64,000 nucleotides of DNA, taken from NCBI RefSeq assembly GCF_003590335.1, contig NZ_MIET01000029.1, positions 1-64,000 of the forward strand. The letters run 5' to 3'. A model generated the notes under the pieces. It worked only from the letters and a program-made list of their open reading frames with translations. It searched no databases and was not told the DNA's origin. The DNA comes from Pseudoalteromonas sp. MSK9-3. Its GTDB lineage: Bacteria; Pseudomonadota; Gammaproteobacteria; Enterobacterales; Alteromonadaceae. The stretch's first letter is position 1; every line of letters begins with the position of its first letter. Shown here in pieces: positions 26,491 through 35,564 of this stretch. A program made the translations under genes and the position numbers.

Positions 26491-27393
26491 ATGAGTATTG
26501 TAACGTCCTCTCCGGCGATGAATTTAAATACTGCCAACGTCTACACTGAAACAGCTAGGCGCGATAATCAGCTGCGTGAAGTGATCCCAAAAACGGCCCC
26601 TCCCACTGCAGCTTTCACTGAGAACAAAGCGGTCAACGACGGTGATAAAGCAAAAGCGAACTCACCAGACGATAATGCTTTGTACGATAGTTCTGGCAAA
26701 TTAGCACAGAACAAAACAATTGATGAAAAAGGGGCTCAAGACGGCGACGAACGCCAACCTAAATCTGATGAAGATGCACGCAGCGAGCAAGAACAGGCTG
26801 ATGAGCAGGTTGAGCAAAAGCAAATACAAGAGCTTAAAGCGAGAGACACCGAAGTACGTTTGCATGAGCAAGCACATGCTCGCGTAGGTGGGCAGTATGC
26901 CGGTTCTCCGAGCTATGAATACCAACGTGGCCCAGATGGTAATAACTATGCGGTAGGTGGGCAGGTAATGATTGATGTGGCAGAGATCCCAGGGGATCCT
27001 GCAGGCACAATCGATAAAATGCAAACTGTACGCGCTGCTGCATTAGCACCAGCTGAACCCTCTGGTGCTGACCGAGCGATTGCAGCCGACGCCACACAAA
27101 AGCAAGCAGCTGCGCAAGCTGAATTAGCCACACAAACCATTAGTAGAAGTAATGATGAAGAGCAGCAGGGTACGACTCGAGTTGCTGGCTATGAGACGCG
27201 ACGACTGGCCGAAGATGATGAAGAAATTGTTGAGCGCGATTCTGCTGCATTAAAAACAGACGGTGGGCCTTACTCTGTTGCGTTACCAATAGAGCGAGAT
27301 CCTCAAATACAAGCGCGGTCTTTGCGCATTAGTGACTTCTACCAGCAAGCGGTACAACCTGAGGGCGCTGCTTCTTTATCACTGCAAGCGTAA
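26491..27393 (+). CDS. Putative metalloprotease of the SprA-related type (HExxH)
   Basis: A 300-residue protein of low complexity at both ends. The first 115 residues are polar and rich in Asp, Glu, Lys and Gln. The core has HEQAH (125-129), which fits the HExxH zinc site, then GGQYAGSPSYEYQRGPDG and YAVGGQVMIDVAEIPGDP, a run characteristic of this conserved family (PF12118-like, recalled). No signal peptide or membrane helix is seen, so it may be cytoplasmic or exported by another route. Function in vivo is unknown. Confidence 0.8.
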   Translation: MSIVTSSPAMNLNTANVYTETARRDNQLREVIPKTAPPTAAFTENKAVNDGDKAKANSPDDNALYDSSGKLAQNKTIDEKGAQDGDERQPKSDEDARSEQEQADEQVEQKQIQELKARDTEVRLHEQAHARVGGQYAGSPSYEYQRGPDGNNYAVGGQVMIDVAEIPGDPAGTIDKMQTVRAAALAPAEPSGADRAIAADATQKQAAAQAELATQTISRSNDEEQQGTTRVAGYETRRLAEDDEEIVERDSAALKTDGGPYSVALPIERDPQIQARSLRISDFYQQAVQPEGAASLSLQA

Positions 27394-27448
27394 TTCGATG
27401 ATAAAGCGCGTGCAGTGAGTGCGGGTAGATACCATAATAATCAGTCAC

Positions 27449-27478
27449 AAAAAAGCCCATTCAACGATGGGCTTTTTT
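27449..27478. terminator. Bidirectional terminator between the metalloprotease gene and tex
   Basis: A perfect 12-bp stem, AAAAAAGCCCAT (27449-27460) and ATGGGCTTTTTT (27467-27478), with the loop TCAACG. A/T runs on both sides let it act on both converging genes. Confidence 0.93.
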
Positions 27479-27493
27479 ATTTAACTTGATTAA

Positions 27494-29815
27494 TTACTTT
27501 TTCATTTTGGCGAAGGCTTCGGCAAATGCATTCCCCATGGCTGCATTACCTGAGTCTTTTTTAGGTTTTGCGCTGCGGTTGTGCTGCTTAGGCGCTGCCG
27601 ATTTTTGCGTACTTGGCTTGCTCTTAGCTTGTGTATCTTGTGGTGTAATTTCATCATTCAAGCGCATAGTAAAGCTAATACGTTTGCGCGCAACGTCAAC
27701 TTCAATCACTTTTACTTTTACAATATCACCCGCTTTAACTACTTCACGAGGATCAGAAATAAACTTATTGGTGATGGCTGAAATATGCACTAATCCATCT
27801 TGATGAACCCCTACATCAACGAACGCACCAAAATTAGCAACATTGGAGACAACCCCCTCGAGGATCATACCAACTTCTAAGTCTGATATTTTTTCAACAC
27901 CGGCTTTAAACTCTGCTGTTTTAAACTCTGGGCGAGGATCTCGGCCAGGTTTATCAAGTTCTTTAATAATGTCGGTGACCGTTGGCAAACCAAACTTTTC
28001 GCTGGTAAAGTCATTGGCTGCTAATTGATTCAATAATGTGCTGTTACCGATAAGCTCTGTGACAGGAAGTGCTTTTTGTTGTGCAATTTGTTTTACGACT
28101 GGATAAGCTTCAGGGTGCACAGATGAGGCATCTAGTGGGTCTTTACCGTCGAGTATGCGCAAGAAACCTGCAGCTTGTTCAAACGCCTTTGGCCCCAACC
28201 GTTCCACTTTTTTCAGCTGGTTACGTGCAGTGAATGAGCCGTGCTCGTCACGATATTTAACAATATTGTTAGCCAGTGTTTTATTTAAACCTGACACACG
28301 TGTTAATAGGGGGGCAGAAGCCATATTGACGTCGACACCAACAGAGTTAACACAATCTTCTACGACCGACGTCAGTGTTTGACCAAGCTGACTTTGCGAT
28401 ACATCATGTTGGTATTGACCTACACCGATAGATTTAGGCTCAATTTTTACTAATTCAGCCAGCGGGTCTTGCAAACGGCGTGCTATGGAGACAGCCCCAC
28501 GTAGTGACACGTCTAAGTCAGGAAATTCATTCGCGGCAAATTCGGAAGCTGAGTATACAGATGCGCCAGCTTCACTGACCATGATTTTACTCAGGGTAAG
28601 TTCTGGGGCTGCTTTTAATAGCTCAGAAGCCAATTTATCAGACTCACGAGAGGCGGTTCCATTGCCAATGGCAATTAATTGCACTTTATGCTGACGGCAT
28701 AATTGTTCTAGTGTGCGTAGCGATTTGTCCCAATGGTTTTGAGGTGCATGTGGGAAAATAGTATTCGTGGAGAGTAATTTCCCCGTGCTGTCGACCACAG
28801 CGATTTTACACCCTGTTCTAAGGCCTGGGTCAATCCCTAAGGTAACACGAGGTCCCGCCGGTGCAGCCATCAGCAAATCTTTTAAGTTTTTAGCAAATAC
28901 GTCAATGGCACCTGTTTCAGCGGTTTCACGTAGCGACCCGAGAAATTCGTTTTCTAAATGCAGTGATAATTTTATTTTCCAGGCCCATTGCACAACGGTC
29001 ATTAACCATGCACTGGCATTGGCGGATGTAACATTGAGTTGGTAGTGATCTGCTATCATTTGCGCGCAAAACTGTTGGGGCTCTGCAACGTCTGGTTCTG
29101 GGTTAATAACCAATTGTAAAATACCTTCGTTACGCGCTCTTAGCATTGCTAATGCTCTGTGAGAAGGGACTTTGGTTAATTTTTCACTGTGCTCGAAATA
29201 GTCTCGGTATTTGTTTCCTGAGTCTTCTTTTCCTTTAACGACTTGTGCCTCAAGTTGACCATTTTGTTGAATATGTCGACGAAATTTGGCAAGTAGCTTG
29301 GCATCCTCAGCAAAGCGTTCCATTAGAATGAACTTGGCTCCATCTAATGCCGCTTTACTATCACTGATCCCATTCTGGTCATTCACATAATCTTGCGCTA
29401 GTTGCTCAGGAGATAACGTGGCATCATTAAATAATGCCTCAGCGAGTGGTTCTAACCCAGCTTCAATCGCGATTTGGCCTTTTGTACGGCGCTTTGGCTT
29501 GAACGGTAAATATAAATCTTCTAACTCAGTTTTACTTTGTACGTTATGAATGTCGGCTGAGAGTGAGTCAGATAACTTACCTTGTTCTTTAATGGTAGAG
29601 AGAATAAAGCTTCTACGTTCCTCTAACTCTCGTAAATAGCCTAAACGTTGTTCTAATAAACGTAGCTGCGTATCGTCTAGTCCACCAGTGACTTCTTTAC
29701 GATAACGGGCGATAAACGGTACCGTTGCCCCTTCATCAAGTAATGCCGTTGCAGCGATAACTTGCTGCTCTTTTGCGTTTAGCTCGTGTGCTAAACGTGC
29801 AGAGATATTGCTCAT
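27494..29815 (-). CDS. tex: Tex, RNA-binding transcription accessory protein
   Basis: A conserved nucleic-acid-binding protein that affects transcription. The 773-residue protein has the N-terminal helical domain, an RNase H-like YqgF domain ([19 protein letters not shown]), helix-hairpin-helix motifs ([20 protein letters not shown]) and a C-terminal S1 domain ([20 protein letters not shown]). The last 50 residues are a basic low-complexity tail rich in Lys, Ser and Ala. It lies 90 bases downstream of greB on the same strand. Confidence 0.97.
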   Translation of the reverse strand: MSNISARLAHELNAKEQQVIAATALLDEGATVPFIARYRKEVTGGLDDTQLRLLEQRLGYLRELEERRSFILSTIKEQGKLSDSLSADIHNVQSKTELEDLYLPFKPKRRTKGQIAIEAGLEPLAEALFNDATLSPEQLAQDYVNDQNGISDSKAALDGAKFILMERFAEDAKLLAKFRRHIQQNGQLEAQVVKGKEDSGNKYRDYFEHSEKLTKVPSHRALAMLRARNEGILQLVINPEPDVAEPQQFCAQMIADHYQLNVTSANASAWLMTVVQWAWKIKLSLHLENEFLGSLRETAETGAIDVFAKNLKDLLMAAPAGPRVTLGIDPGLRTGCKIAVVDSTGKLLSTNTIFPHAPQNHWDKSLRTLEQLCRQHKVQLIAIGNGTASRESDKLASELLKAAPELTLSKIMVSEAGASVYSASEFAANEFPDLDVSLRGAVSIARRLQDPLAELVKIEPKSIGVGQYQHDVSQSQLGQTLTSVVEDCVNSVGVDVNMASAPLLTRVSGLNKTLANNIVKYRDEHGSFTARNQLKKVERLGPKAFEQAAGFLRILDGKDPLDASSVHPEAYPVVKQIAQQKALPVTELIGNSTLLNQLAANDFTSEKFGLPTVTDIIKELDKPGRDPRPEFKTAEFKAGVEKISDLEVGMILEGVVSNVANFGAFVDVGVHQDGLVHISAITNKFISDPREVVKAGDIVKVKVIEVDVARKRISFTMRLNDEITPQDTQAKSKPSTQKSAAPKQHNRSAKPKKDSGNAAMGNAFAEAFAKMKK

Positions 29816-29905
29816 GCAAAATCCTTATAAAGTTCAATGCTATACGCGTTTTTATTGGCGTATGTCTATGGTCTAACTATATCACAGCAAAAGGGAATAA
29901 GAAGC

Positions 29906-30382
29906 TTAGCTGATCACGTAATCTATTTTGTTAACAAACCAAGTTTTTTCGCCCTCTGGGGTGTTAACGGTAAAGTCATCATCCACTTCTTTTCCGAGTA
30001 AAGCCCGCGCCATGGGAGAGTCGATGGAGATGTAATCGTTGCGCTCATATATTTCATCTGGCCCAACAATTCTAAATTTTTTGCACTCTTGCGCGTCATT
30101 TTCAATTTCGACCCATGCACCAAAAAACACTTTGCCAGCCTGTTGCTGGGAATATTCAATAATTTTTAGATCGGGTAGTCGTTTTCTCAGATACCTAACT
30201 CGCCTATCTATTTGCCTTAAAACACGTTTATTAAATGTATAGTCGGCATTCTCAGAGCGATCGCCTAAGCTCGCAGCCCACGATACAATTTTGGTGATTT
30301 CAGGGCGTTTTTCATGCCATAAGTGGTCATGTTCTTGCTGTAATTTTCGGTACCCTTCAGGGGTGATCAGATTGGTTTTCAT
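29906..30382 (-). CDS. greB: GreB, transcript cleavage factor
   Basis: Rescues backtracked RNA polymerase by stimulating RNA cleavage. The 158-residue protein has an N-terminal coiled-coil with the acidic tip (GDRSENADYTFNKR) and a C-terminal globular domain. The start MKTNLITPEGYRKLQQE and the length match GreB rather than GreA. It lies upstream of tex and divergent from ompR; the same greB-ompR divergent arrangement is known in E. coli. Confidence 0.96.
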   Translation of the reverse strand: MKTNLITPEGYRKLQQEHDHLWHEKRPEITKIVSWAASLGDRSENADYTFNKRVLRQIDRRVRYLRKRLPDLKIIEYSQQQAGKVFFGAWVEIENDAQECKKFRIVGPDEIYERNDYISIDSPMARALLGKEVDDDFTVNTPEGEKTWFVNKIDYVIS

Positions 30383-30476
30383 TTACTTGATATGCTCTGA
30401 GTTAGTGCTGTGACAACTTAAATAAAAAATAAATATATGTCGAGCTTTCTAGATTAAACTACCTAATTTTTTTGTT

Positions 30477-30493
30477 TGTAACGTTCCGTAACA
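30477..30493 (+). promoter_or_regulatory. Possible OmpR-binding direct repeat in front of ompR
   Basis: TGTAAC (30477-30482) and CGTAACA (30487-30493) place two GTAAC half-sites 10 bases apart, the spacing and core of OmpR sites in enterics. It lies about 85 bases before ompR. It could mediate autoregulation, but the match is short. Confidence 0.35.
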
Positions 30494-30576
30494 AAACTTC
30501 TTTCAAGGTATGGTGTCTAGATGGCATTTTTTCAATTATATTAAGCCAAGGTATTCAATAAAAAGAAGAATCAACA

Positions 30577-31296
30577 ATGGGTAATGAAACGACCAAAGTG
30601 TTAGTCGTAGATGATGATATGCGTTTACGTAGCTTGTTAGAGAGATACTTGGTTGAACAAGGTTTTATTGTTCGTACTGCAGCCAATAGTGAGCAGATGG
30701 ATCGTTTACTAGAGCGTGAAAATTTTCACTTGATGGTGCTTGATCTGATGCTGCCAGGTGAAGATGGGTTATCTATTTGTCGCCGTTTAAGACAAAAAGA
30801 AAATGAGATCCCCATTGTGATGTTGACGGCAAAAGGCGATGAAGTAGATCGAATTATTGGTCTTGAGTTGGGAGCTGATGATTACATACCAAAGCCGTTT
30901 AACCCCAGAGAGCTGTTAGCAAGAATTAAAGCGATTTTACGTCGCAGGGCAAAAGAAGTGCCTGGAGCGCCTGCTGCTCAAGAGAATGAAGTGGTATTTG
31001 GTATTTTTAAACTCAATCTAGCAACACGCGAAATGCAAAAGGGGAATGAAGTGATTTCGTTGACTAGCGGTGAGTTTGCTGTCCTTAAAGCATTGGTTAA
31101 TCACCCTCGTGAGCCACTTAGCCGAGACAAGCTAATGAATCTGGCTAGAGGGCGCGATTATAGTGCGTTGGAAAGAAGCATTGATGTACAAGTCTCCCGA
31201 CTTCGTCGCATGATTGAAGAAGATGCCACCAACCCTCGCTATATTCAAACAGTTTGGGGACTCGGCTATGTCTTTGTGCCTGACGGTCAAGGCTAG
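30577..31296 (+). CDS. ompR: OmpR, osmolarity-type response regulator
   Basis: DNA-binding response regulator controlled by EnvZ. The 239-residue protein has a receiver domain with Asp56 ([13 protein letters not shown]), the Lys in [12 protein letters not shown], and a C-terminal winged helix ([21 protein letters not shown] and [12 protein letters not shown]). Very close to E. coli OmpR in sequence and length. Nine bases precede envZ. Divergent from greB. Confidence 0.97.
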   Translation: MGNETTKVLVVDDDMRLRSLLERYLVEQGFIVRTAANSEQMDRLLERENFHLMVLDLMLPGEDGLSICRRLRQKENEIPIVMLTAKGDEVDRIIGLELGADDYIPKPFNPRELLARIKAILRRRAKEVPGAPAAQENEVVFGIFKLNLATREMQKGNEVISLTSGEFAVLKALVNHPREPLSRDKLMNLARGRDYSALERSIDVQVSRLRRMIEEDATNPRYIQTVWGLGYVFVPDGQG

Positions 31297-31304
31297 TTGT
31301 ATTT

Positions 31305-32618
31305 ATGAGTTTATTTCCAAAAAGTGCATTCGGACAAACCGTTTTTTTTGTTGGGGCGTTATTACTCGTAAATCAAATAATGTCTTACATCACGGTGACC
31401 CTTTACGTTATTAAACCAACATTTGAGCAAGCGAATTTAATGCTCGCAAAGCAAGTGAAAACAGTCTTTATTGATTGGGAAGATGGCGCTGAGGTGTCTT
31501 CAGAGTTGTCTGATGTGTTTTTTGAGATAACGGGTATAGAGGTGATGACGCAAAGAGAGGCCTATATTAATGGTCTTGGTGACGCCAAGGAGTACACATT
31601 ATTGTCTCAGAGCATGTCTGAGCAATTAAATGGTTCAGCACGAGTGAGGATAAGCCAAGGCGACCCGATTGTGTATTGGGTTGAGGCGCCACAAGCTCCA
31701 GGATATTGGGTGCGGGTGCCCTTAACAGGTTTTAGTGAAGCAAAGCTCGAATTTTTGGTTTTTTATCTTTCCAGTATCGGTTTTTTAAGTGTGCTTGGTG
31801 GATGGTGGTTTGCTCGGCATCTTAATCGACCGCTAAGAGCATTACAAACAGCGGCTGGGCGAGTCGGTGTTGGGGATTTTTCTACCCGTCTGGTAGAAAG
31901 TGGTGCGACTGAAGTTATTGAAGTGACGAAGGCATTTAATCAAATGTCAAAAGGGATTGCTGAGCTTGAAAGTGACCGTCGTTTGCTGATGGCGGGGGTG
32001 TCGCATGATCTACGCACACCGTTAACTCGTATACGGCTGGCAACAGAGATGATGTCAGATGAAGAGGATTACCTCAAAGAAGGGATCATTGACGATATCG
32101 AGGATATGAATGCGATTATCGATCAATTTATTGAATATTTACGGCATCATAACTCCAGTGAGATGGTACTAGAAGATATTAATACTGTGGTAGAAGATGT
32201 GGTCAATGTGGAGCAAAAGCATAAACGAACGATACAGCTTTCAACGCAAGCATCTTTACCGTCGGTATTGTTAAACACTGTTGCATTAAAGCGGGTGTTA
32301 ACGAATATGATTGAAAATGCAATTCGTTATTCAGACGGCGCTATTTCAGTGTCTACGGAGTTCAGTAAAGAGCACAGATCAGTCCTAATTAAAGTACAAG
32401 ATAGAGGCCCAGGTATTCCAGAGAGTGAATTGGAAACGGTGTTTGAGCCGTTTAAGCAAGGAGATCAAGCTCGCGGTAGTGAAGGGAGTGGGTTAGGGCT
32501 TGCGATCATTAAACGCATTGTAACCACGCATGGGGGAACAGTGAGGTTACGCAATCGCAAGCAAGGCGGGTTAAGTGCAGAAGTGTTGTTGCCAGTGATG
32601 AATGTAAACCAAAACTAG
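31305..32618 (+). CDS. envZ: EnvZ, osmosensing histidine kinase
   Basis: Membrane sensor kinase and phosphatase for OmpR. The 437-residue protein has membrane helices at about 12-36 and 149-170 around a periplasmic domain, a HAMP segment ([16 protein letters not shown]), the phosphorylated His234 in [16 protein letters not shown], and the ATPase motifs [16 protein letters not shown] and GSGLGLAII. All catalytic motifs are intact. It lies nine bases after ompR and is followed by a terminator. Confidence 0.96.
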   Translation: MSLFPKSAFGQTVFFVGALLLVNQIMSYITVTLYVIKPTFEQANLMLAKQVKTVFIDWEDGAEVSSELSDVFFEITGIEVMTQREAYINGLGDAKEYTLLSQSMSEQLNGSARVRISQGDPIVYWVEAPQAPGYWVRVPLTGFSEAKLEFLVFYLSSIGFLSVLGGWWFARHLNRPLRALQTAAGRVGVGDFSTRLVESGATEVIEVTKAFNQMSKGIAELESDRRLLMAGVSHDLRTPLTRIRLATEMMSDEEDYLKEGIIDDIEDMNAIIDQFIEYLRHHNSSEMVLEDINTVVEDVVNVEQKHKRTIQLSTQASLPSVLLNTVALKRVLTNMIENAIRYSDGAISVSTEFSKEHRSVLIKVQDRGPGIPESELETVFEPFKQGDQARGSEGSGLGLAIIKRIVTTHGGTVRLRNRKQGGLSAEVLLPVMNVNQN

Positions 32619-32662
32619 CATCGTGGATGTATCACCTTACTTGTTTAAGCAAAATAATCGTG

Positions 32663-32685
32663 AAGGCCTATTAAAGGCCTTTTTT
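32663..32685 (+). terminator. Terminator after envZ
   Basis: AAGGCCT (32663-32669) pairs with AGGCCTT (32675-32681) and runs into a T tract, about 45 bases after the envZ stop. Confidence 0.8.
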
Positions 32686-32739
32686 AAGGCCATGACAGCA
32701 CCATGCTGAAGGTCGATACCTGTTTTTGGAATTAAAGTT

Positions 32740-33498
32740 ATGACGCAGTTAGTGGTAGTAGGCGCAGGTTGGTTAGGGCACCCTTTATGTCAACAAGCCA
32801 GTGAGTTAGGTTGGCAGGTTGAAGGTACTCGCCGTAGTCCTAATGATGCGGTCTCGTTTGAGCGTTATCTCGCTATGCCAAATGAACAAATAGAGCATAC
32901 GTTATCATTACGCGATGCTTGGTGGGTCTGTGCTTTGCCACCAAGAGCAAGGCATGCTGATAGTAATTACTTGCCAATGTTGCAGCAGACTTTAGCACTC
33001 AGTAAAAAAATGTCGGCACGGGGGTTTTTGCTCTGTTCAAGCACTGGGGTATATAGCAATGAGAATGGTCACTATCATGAACTAAGCGCACTGGATACCA
33101 GTACCGAGCGCCAGCAATTATTGGTCAGTGCAGAAGAGCATGTTACAAAGCAAGGTGGCAAAGTGTTACGTTTAGCAGGGCTAGTTGGCCCGGGTCGAGA
33201 ACCGGGTAATTTTGTCGCAGGAAAAACATTAAAAAGCTCTTCGCAAAGCTTGGTAAACATGGTTCATCAGCAAGATGTGATTAATGCTATCTTTACGGTG
33301 TTGTCTCAGTGGCAAGTAGCCCAGCCAATATATAATGTGTGTCATGAGTGGCACCCGACGCGCGCGCAGTACTATCAACAAAAATGTCATGCACTTAATA
33401 CCGCAGCCCCTGAGTTTAGCTCTGCCGAGAAAGTGGAACGTATTATCGATGGTTCGGCTATTTGTCAGCTGGGATTTGCATACAATTACGCCATTTAA
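32740..33498 (+). CDS. NAD-dependent epimerase/dehydratase-like protein (YeeZ type)
   Basis: A 252-residue Rossmann-fold protein of the extended SDR type. The dinucleotide-binding loop is VVGAGWLGHPL (5-15), the central SSTGVYSNENG resembles the active-site Ser/Thr and Tyr region, and LRLAGLVGPGREPG follows the usual strand-loop. Substrate unknown. It is a stand-alone gene between the envZ terminator and the convergent hutC gene, which it overlaps by four bases. Confidence 0.82.
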   Translation: MTQLVVVGAGWLGHPLCQQASELGWQVEGTRRSPNDAVSFERYLAMPNEQIEHTLSLRDAWWVCALPPRARHADSNYLPMLQQTLALSKKMSARGFLLCSSTGVYSNENGHYHELSALDTSTERQQLLVSAEEHVTKQGGKVLRLAGLVGPGREPGNFVAGKTLKSSSQSLVNMVHQQDVINAIFTVLSQWQVAQPIYNVCHEWHPTRAQYYQQKCHALNTAAPEFSSAEKVERIIDGSAICQLGFAYNYAI

Positions 33499-34208
33499 TG
33501 GCGTTTAAAGGTTAAATGCCCACCTAATCGGTATTTACTCCCAGGAGAAATAAGGCGTGCAAAACTAACGATCCCCTCTGATGACCATGTGCGTCTTATG
33601 ACCTGTAAACAAGGCTCTTCATTGTATAAACTTAACCATTGGCAAACCTCACTGGTGGGCATTATGGCTTCCACTGTGTGACGAGCTTCAGTTAAGGGGG
33701 CAACCTGTGACAGGTATTCATGCGGAGTAACGTGATTAAAATCTTGCTGTAAATAGTGTATCGCAAGTGCTGGATTGACAAACCTTTCCTCTACTTGAAG
33801 CGGTTGTTCGTTTTCATTATGTACAAGTACGCTTCGATAGACTTGGCTGTTGATCTCTACGCCCAGAGCAATTGCAATTGGTGCGACGGCCGAGATTGAT
33901 TCTAACGATAAAACACTACAAGAGTAGACCCCATTGCGTGCCTGTACTTCATCAGCTATGTTTTTTATTTCCAGTAAAGAGGATTGCGACTTAAGGCTAG
34001 CAACAAAAGTCCCTAAGCCTTGACTTCTAGTGAGGATGCCTGCTTCTGTCAGCTCACTTAGCGCACGTCGAGCGGTCATTCGACTAACAGCAAATTGCTC
34101 TGCGAGTTCATTTTCAGAGGGGACACGCTGATTCTCTACCCATTTTGCTGCTTGAATATTATCAATGATATGCTGTTTTATAAGGGCAAACTTGGGTGTT
34201 TGTGTCAT
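33495..34208 (-). CDS. hutC: HutC, GntR-type repressor of histidine utilisation
   Basis: Represses hut genes until urocanate binds. The 237-residue protein has the winged helix-turn-helix of the GntR family (VPSENELAEQFAVSRMTARRAL) and a C-terminal UTRA effector domain (QVEERFVNPALAIHYL, RHTVEAIMPTSEVCQWL). The frame is open to 34271, but ATG 34208 (MTQTPKFALIKQHI) is the normal family start. It is divergent from hutI, with a clear operator between them. Confidence 0.93.
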   Translation of the reverse strand: MTQTPKFALIKQHIIDNIQAAKWVENQRVPSENELAEQFAVSRMTARRALSELTEAGILTRSQGLGTFVASLKSQSSLLEIKNIADEVQARNGVYSCSVLSLESISAVAPIAIALGVEINSQVYRSVLVHNENEQPLQVEERFVNPALAIHYLQQDFNHVTPHEYLSQVAPLTEARHTVEAIMPTSEVCQWLSLYNEEPCLQVIRRTWSSEGIVSFARLISPGSKYRLGGHLTFKRH

Positions 34209-34258
34209 GGCGAGACTACCAATTTTTATGAAGATATGAATAAAGGTGGCACAGATGT

Positions 34259-34272
34259 CTTGTATATACAAG
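34259..34272. promoter_or_regulatory. HutC operator between hutC and hutI
   Basis: CTTGTATATACAAG is a perfect 14-bp palindrome containing TGTATATACA, which fits the TGTA-N2-TACA site recognised by HutC proteins. It lies in the only gap between the divergent hutC and hutI genes, so one site could control both. Confidence 0.88.
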
Positions 34273-34317
34273 CAAGCTTGTTAAACTCGAACCAGATATT
34301 TTTTCGGAGTAGTAGCA

Positions 34318-35544
34318 ATGATTGAGCCTGATTTAGTAATTACAGATGTTAACCTTGCGACAATGGATGGAGAGCGCTCAGCCCCCTATGGCATGATAGA
34401 GCAAGGGGCAATTATGATTAAAGAGGGCATGATCAGTTGGTTAGGTCGACAGGATGATATGCCTGAATTTGATGCATTGGCAACACCCGTTCACAGTGCC
34501 AAAGGGGCTTGGCTGACACCTGGACTCATTGATTGCCATACCCATATCTTGTTTGCAGGGGATAGAGCTACTGAGTTTGAGCAGCGGCTGCAAGGTGTTT
34601 CGTACCAACAAATTGCGCAGCAAGGCGGTGGTATCGCAAGTACGGTTAGAGCAACTCGAGAAGCCGATCATGAAACGTTATTTGTTAACGCCAAAGGACG
34701 TTTAAACAGTTTATTACGTGAGGGCGTCACGACTGTTGAAAGCAAAACAGGCTATGGATTAGACACCGAAAATGAATTGAAGTTATTGGAAGTGAATAAG
34801 CTACTTGCTGAGCATCATCCAATTGATATACATAGTACGTTTTTAGGCGCACACGCATTACCGCCTGAATATAAGGGTCAAGCTGATGCGTATATTGATA
34901 TCGTATGTGACGAAATGTTACCTCGGGTTGCAGAGCTAAATCTGGCCAGTGCAGTAGATGTGTTTTGCGAAAATGTGGGATTTAGTTACGAACAAACTCG
35001 TCGAGTCTTTGATGCTGCGACCAAGTTAGGGTTGAAAGTGAAATGTCACGCTGAACAGTTATCTAACCAAAAGGGCACTGAGCTGGTAGCTGAGTTTGCT
35101 GGGTTGTCTGCGGACCATATTGAATACTTAGATGAATCAGGTGTGGTGGCAATGGCAAATGCAGGCACTGTTGCAGTGCTGTTACCGGGGGCATTTTATT
35201 TTTTACGAGAGACACAGTTACCCCCGTTAGAGTTGCTGCGTAAACACAAGGTACCCATGGCGATTGCGAGTGACTTTAACCCTGGTACCGCACCCCTATG
35301 CTCATTACGTTTAATGTTGAATATGGGGTGTACGCTATTTAGAATGACGCCGGAAGAAACCTTGCAGGGCGTGACATGTCATGCGGCAAAAGCACTTGGT
35401 TTATCAGATAGAGGGGTACTTAAAGTGGGAATGCGAGCTGACTTTGCCTTGTGGGATATTAGTCACCCAGCACAATTAAGTTACCAATTTGGCGTAAATG
35501 ATCTGTTAAATCTCTGGATATTAGGTAAACTTACTCAGAATTAA
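34318..35544 (+). CDS. hutI: HutI, imidazolonepropionase
   Basis: Third step of histidine degradation: opens imidazolonepropionate to formimidoylglutamate. The 408-residue amidohydrolase has the metal site [20 protein letters not shown], catalytic-region motifs [12 protein letters not shown] and [10 protein letters not shown], and [12 protein letters not shown]. Full length. The hutH and hutU genes for the first two steps are not in the window. It is followed 20 bases later by the degenerate GGDEF/EAL gene, apparently on the same transcript. Confidence 0.97.
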   Translation: MIEPDLVITDVNLATMDGERSAPYGMIEQGAIMIKEGMISWLGRQDDMPEFDALATPVHSAKGAWLTPGLIDCHTHILFAGDRATEFEQRLQGVSYQQIAQQGGGIASTVRATREADHETLFVNAKGRLNSLLREGVTTVESKTGYGLDTENELKLLEVNKLLAEHHPIDIHSTFLGAHALPPEYKGQADAYIDIVCDEMLPRVAELNLASAVDVFCENVGFSYEQTRRVFDAATKLGLKVKCHAEQLSNQKGTELVAEFAGLSADHIEYLDESGVVAMANAGTVAVLLPGAFYFLRETQLPPLELLRKHKVPMAIASDFNPGTAPLCSLRLMLNMGCTLFRMTPEETLQGVTCHAAKALGLSDRGVLKVGMRADFALWDISHPAQLSYQFGVNDLLNLWILGKLTQN

Positions 35545-35564
35545 TTATTTATATTGGGGTGTTG

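Noticed and set aside
26701..27140. Antisense open frames across the HExxH protein gene
   Set aside because: They are opposite a Gln/Ala/Asp-rich low-complexity coding region, which creates long open frames on the other strand by composition. No ribosome-binding sites or family motifs were found.
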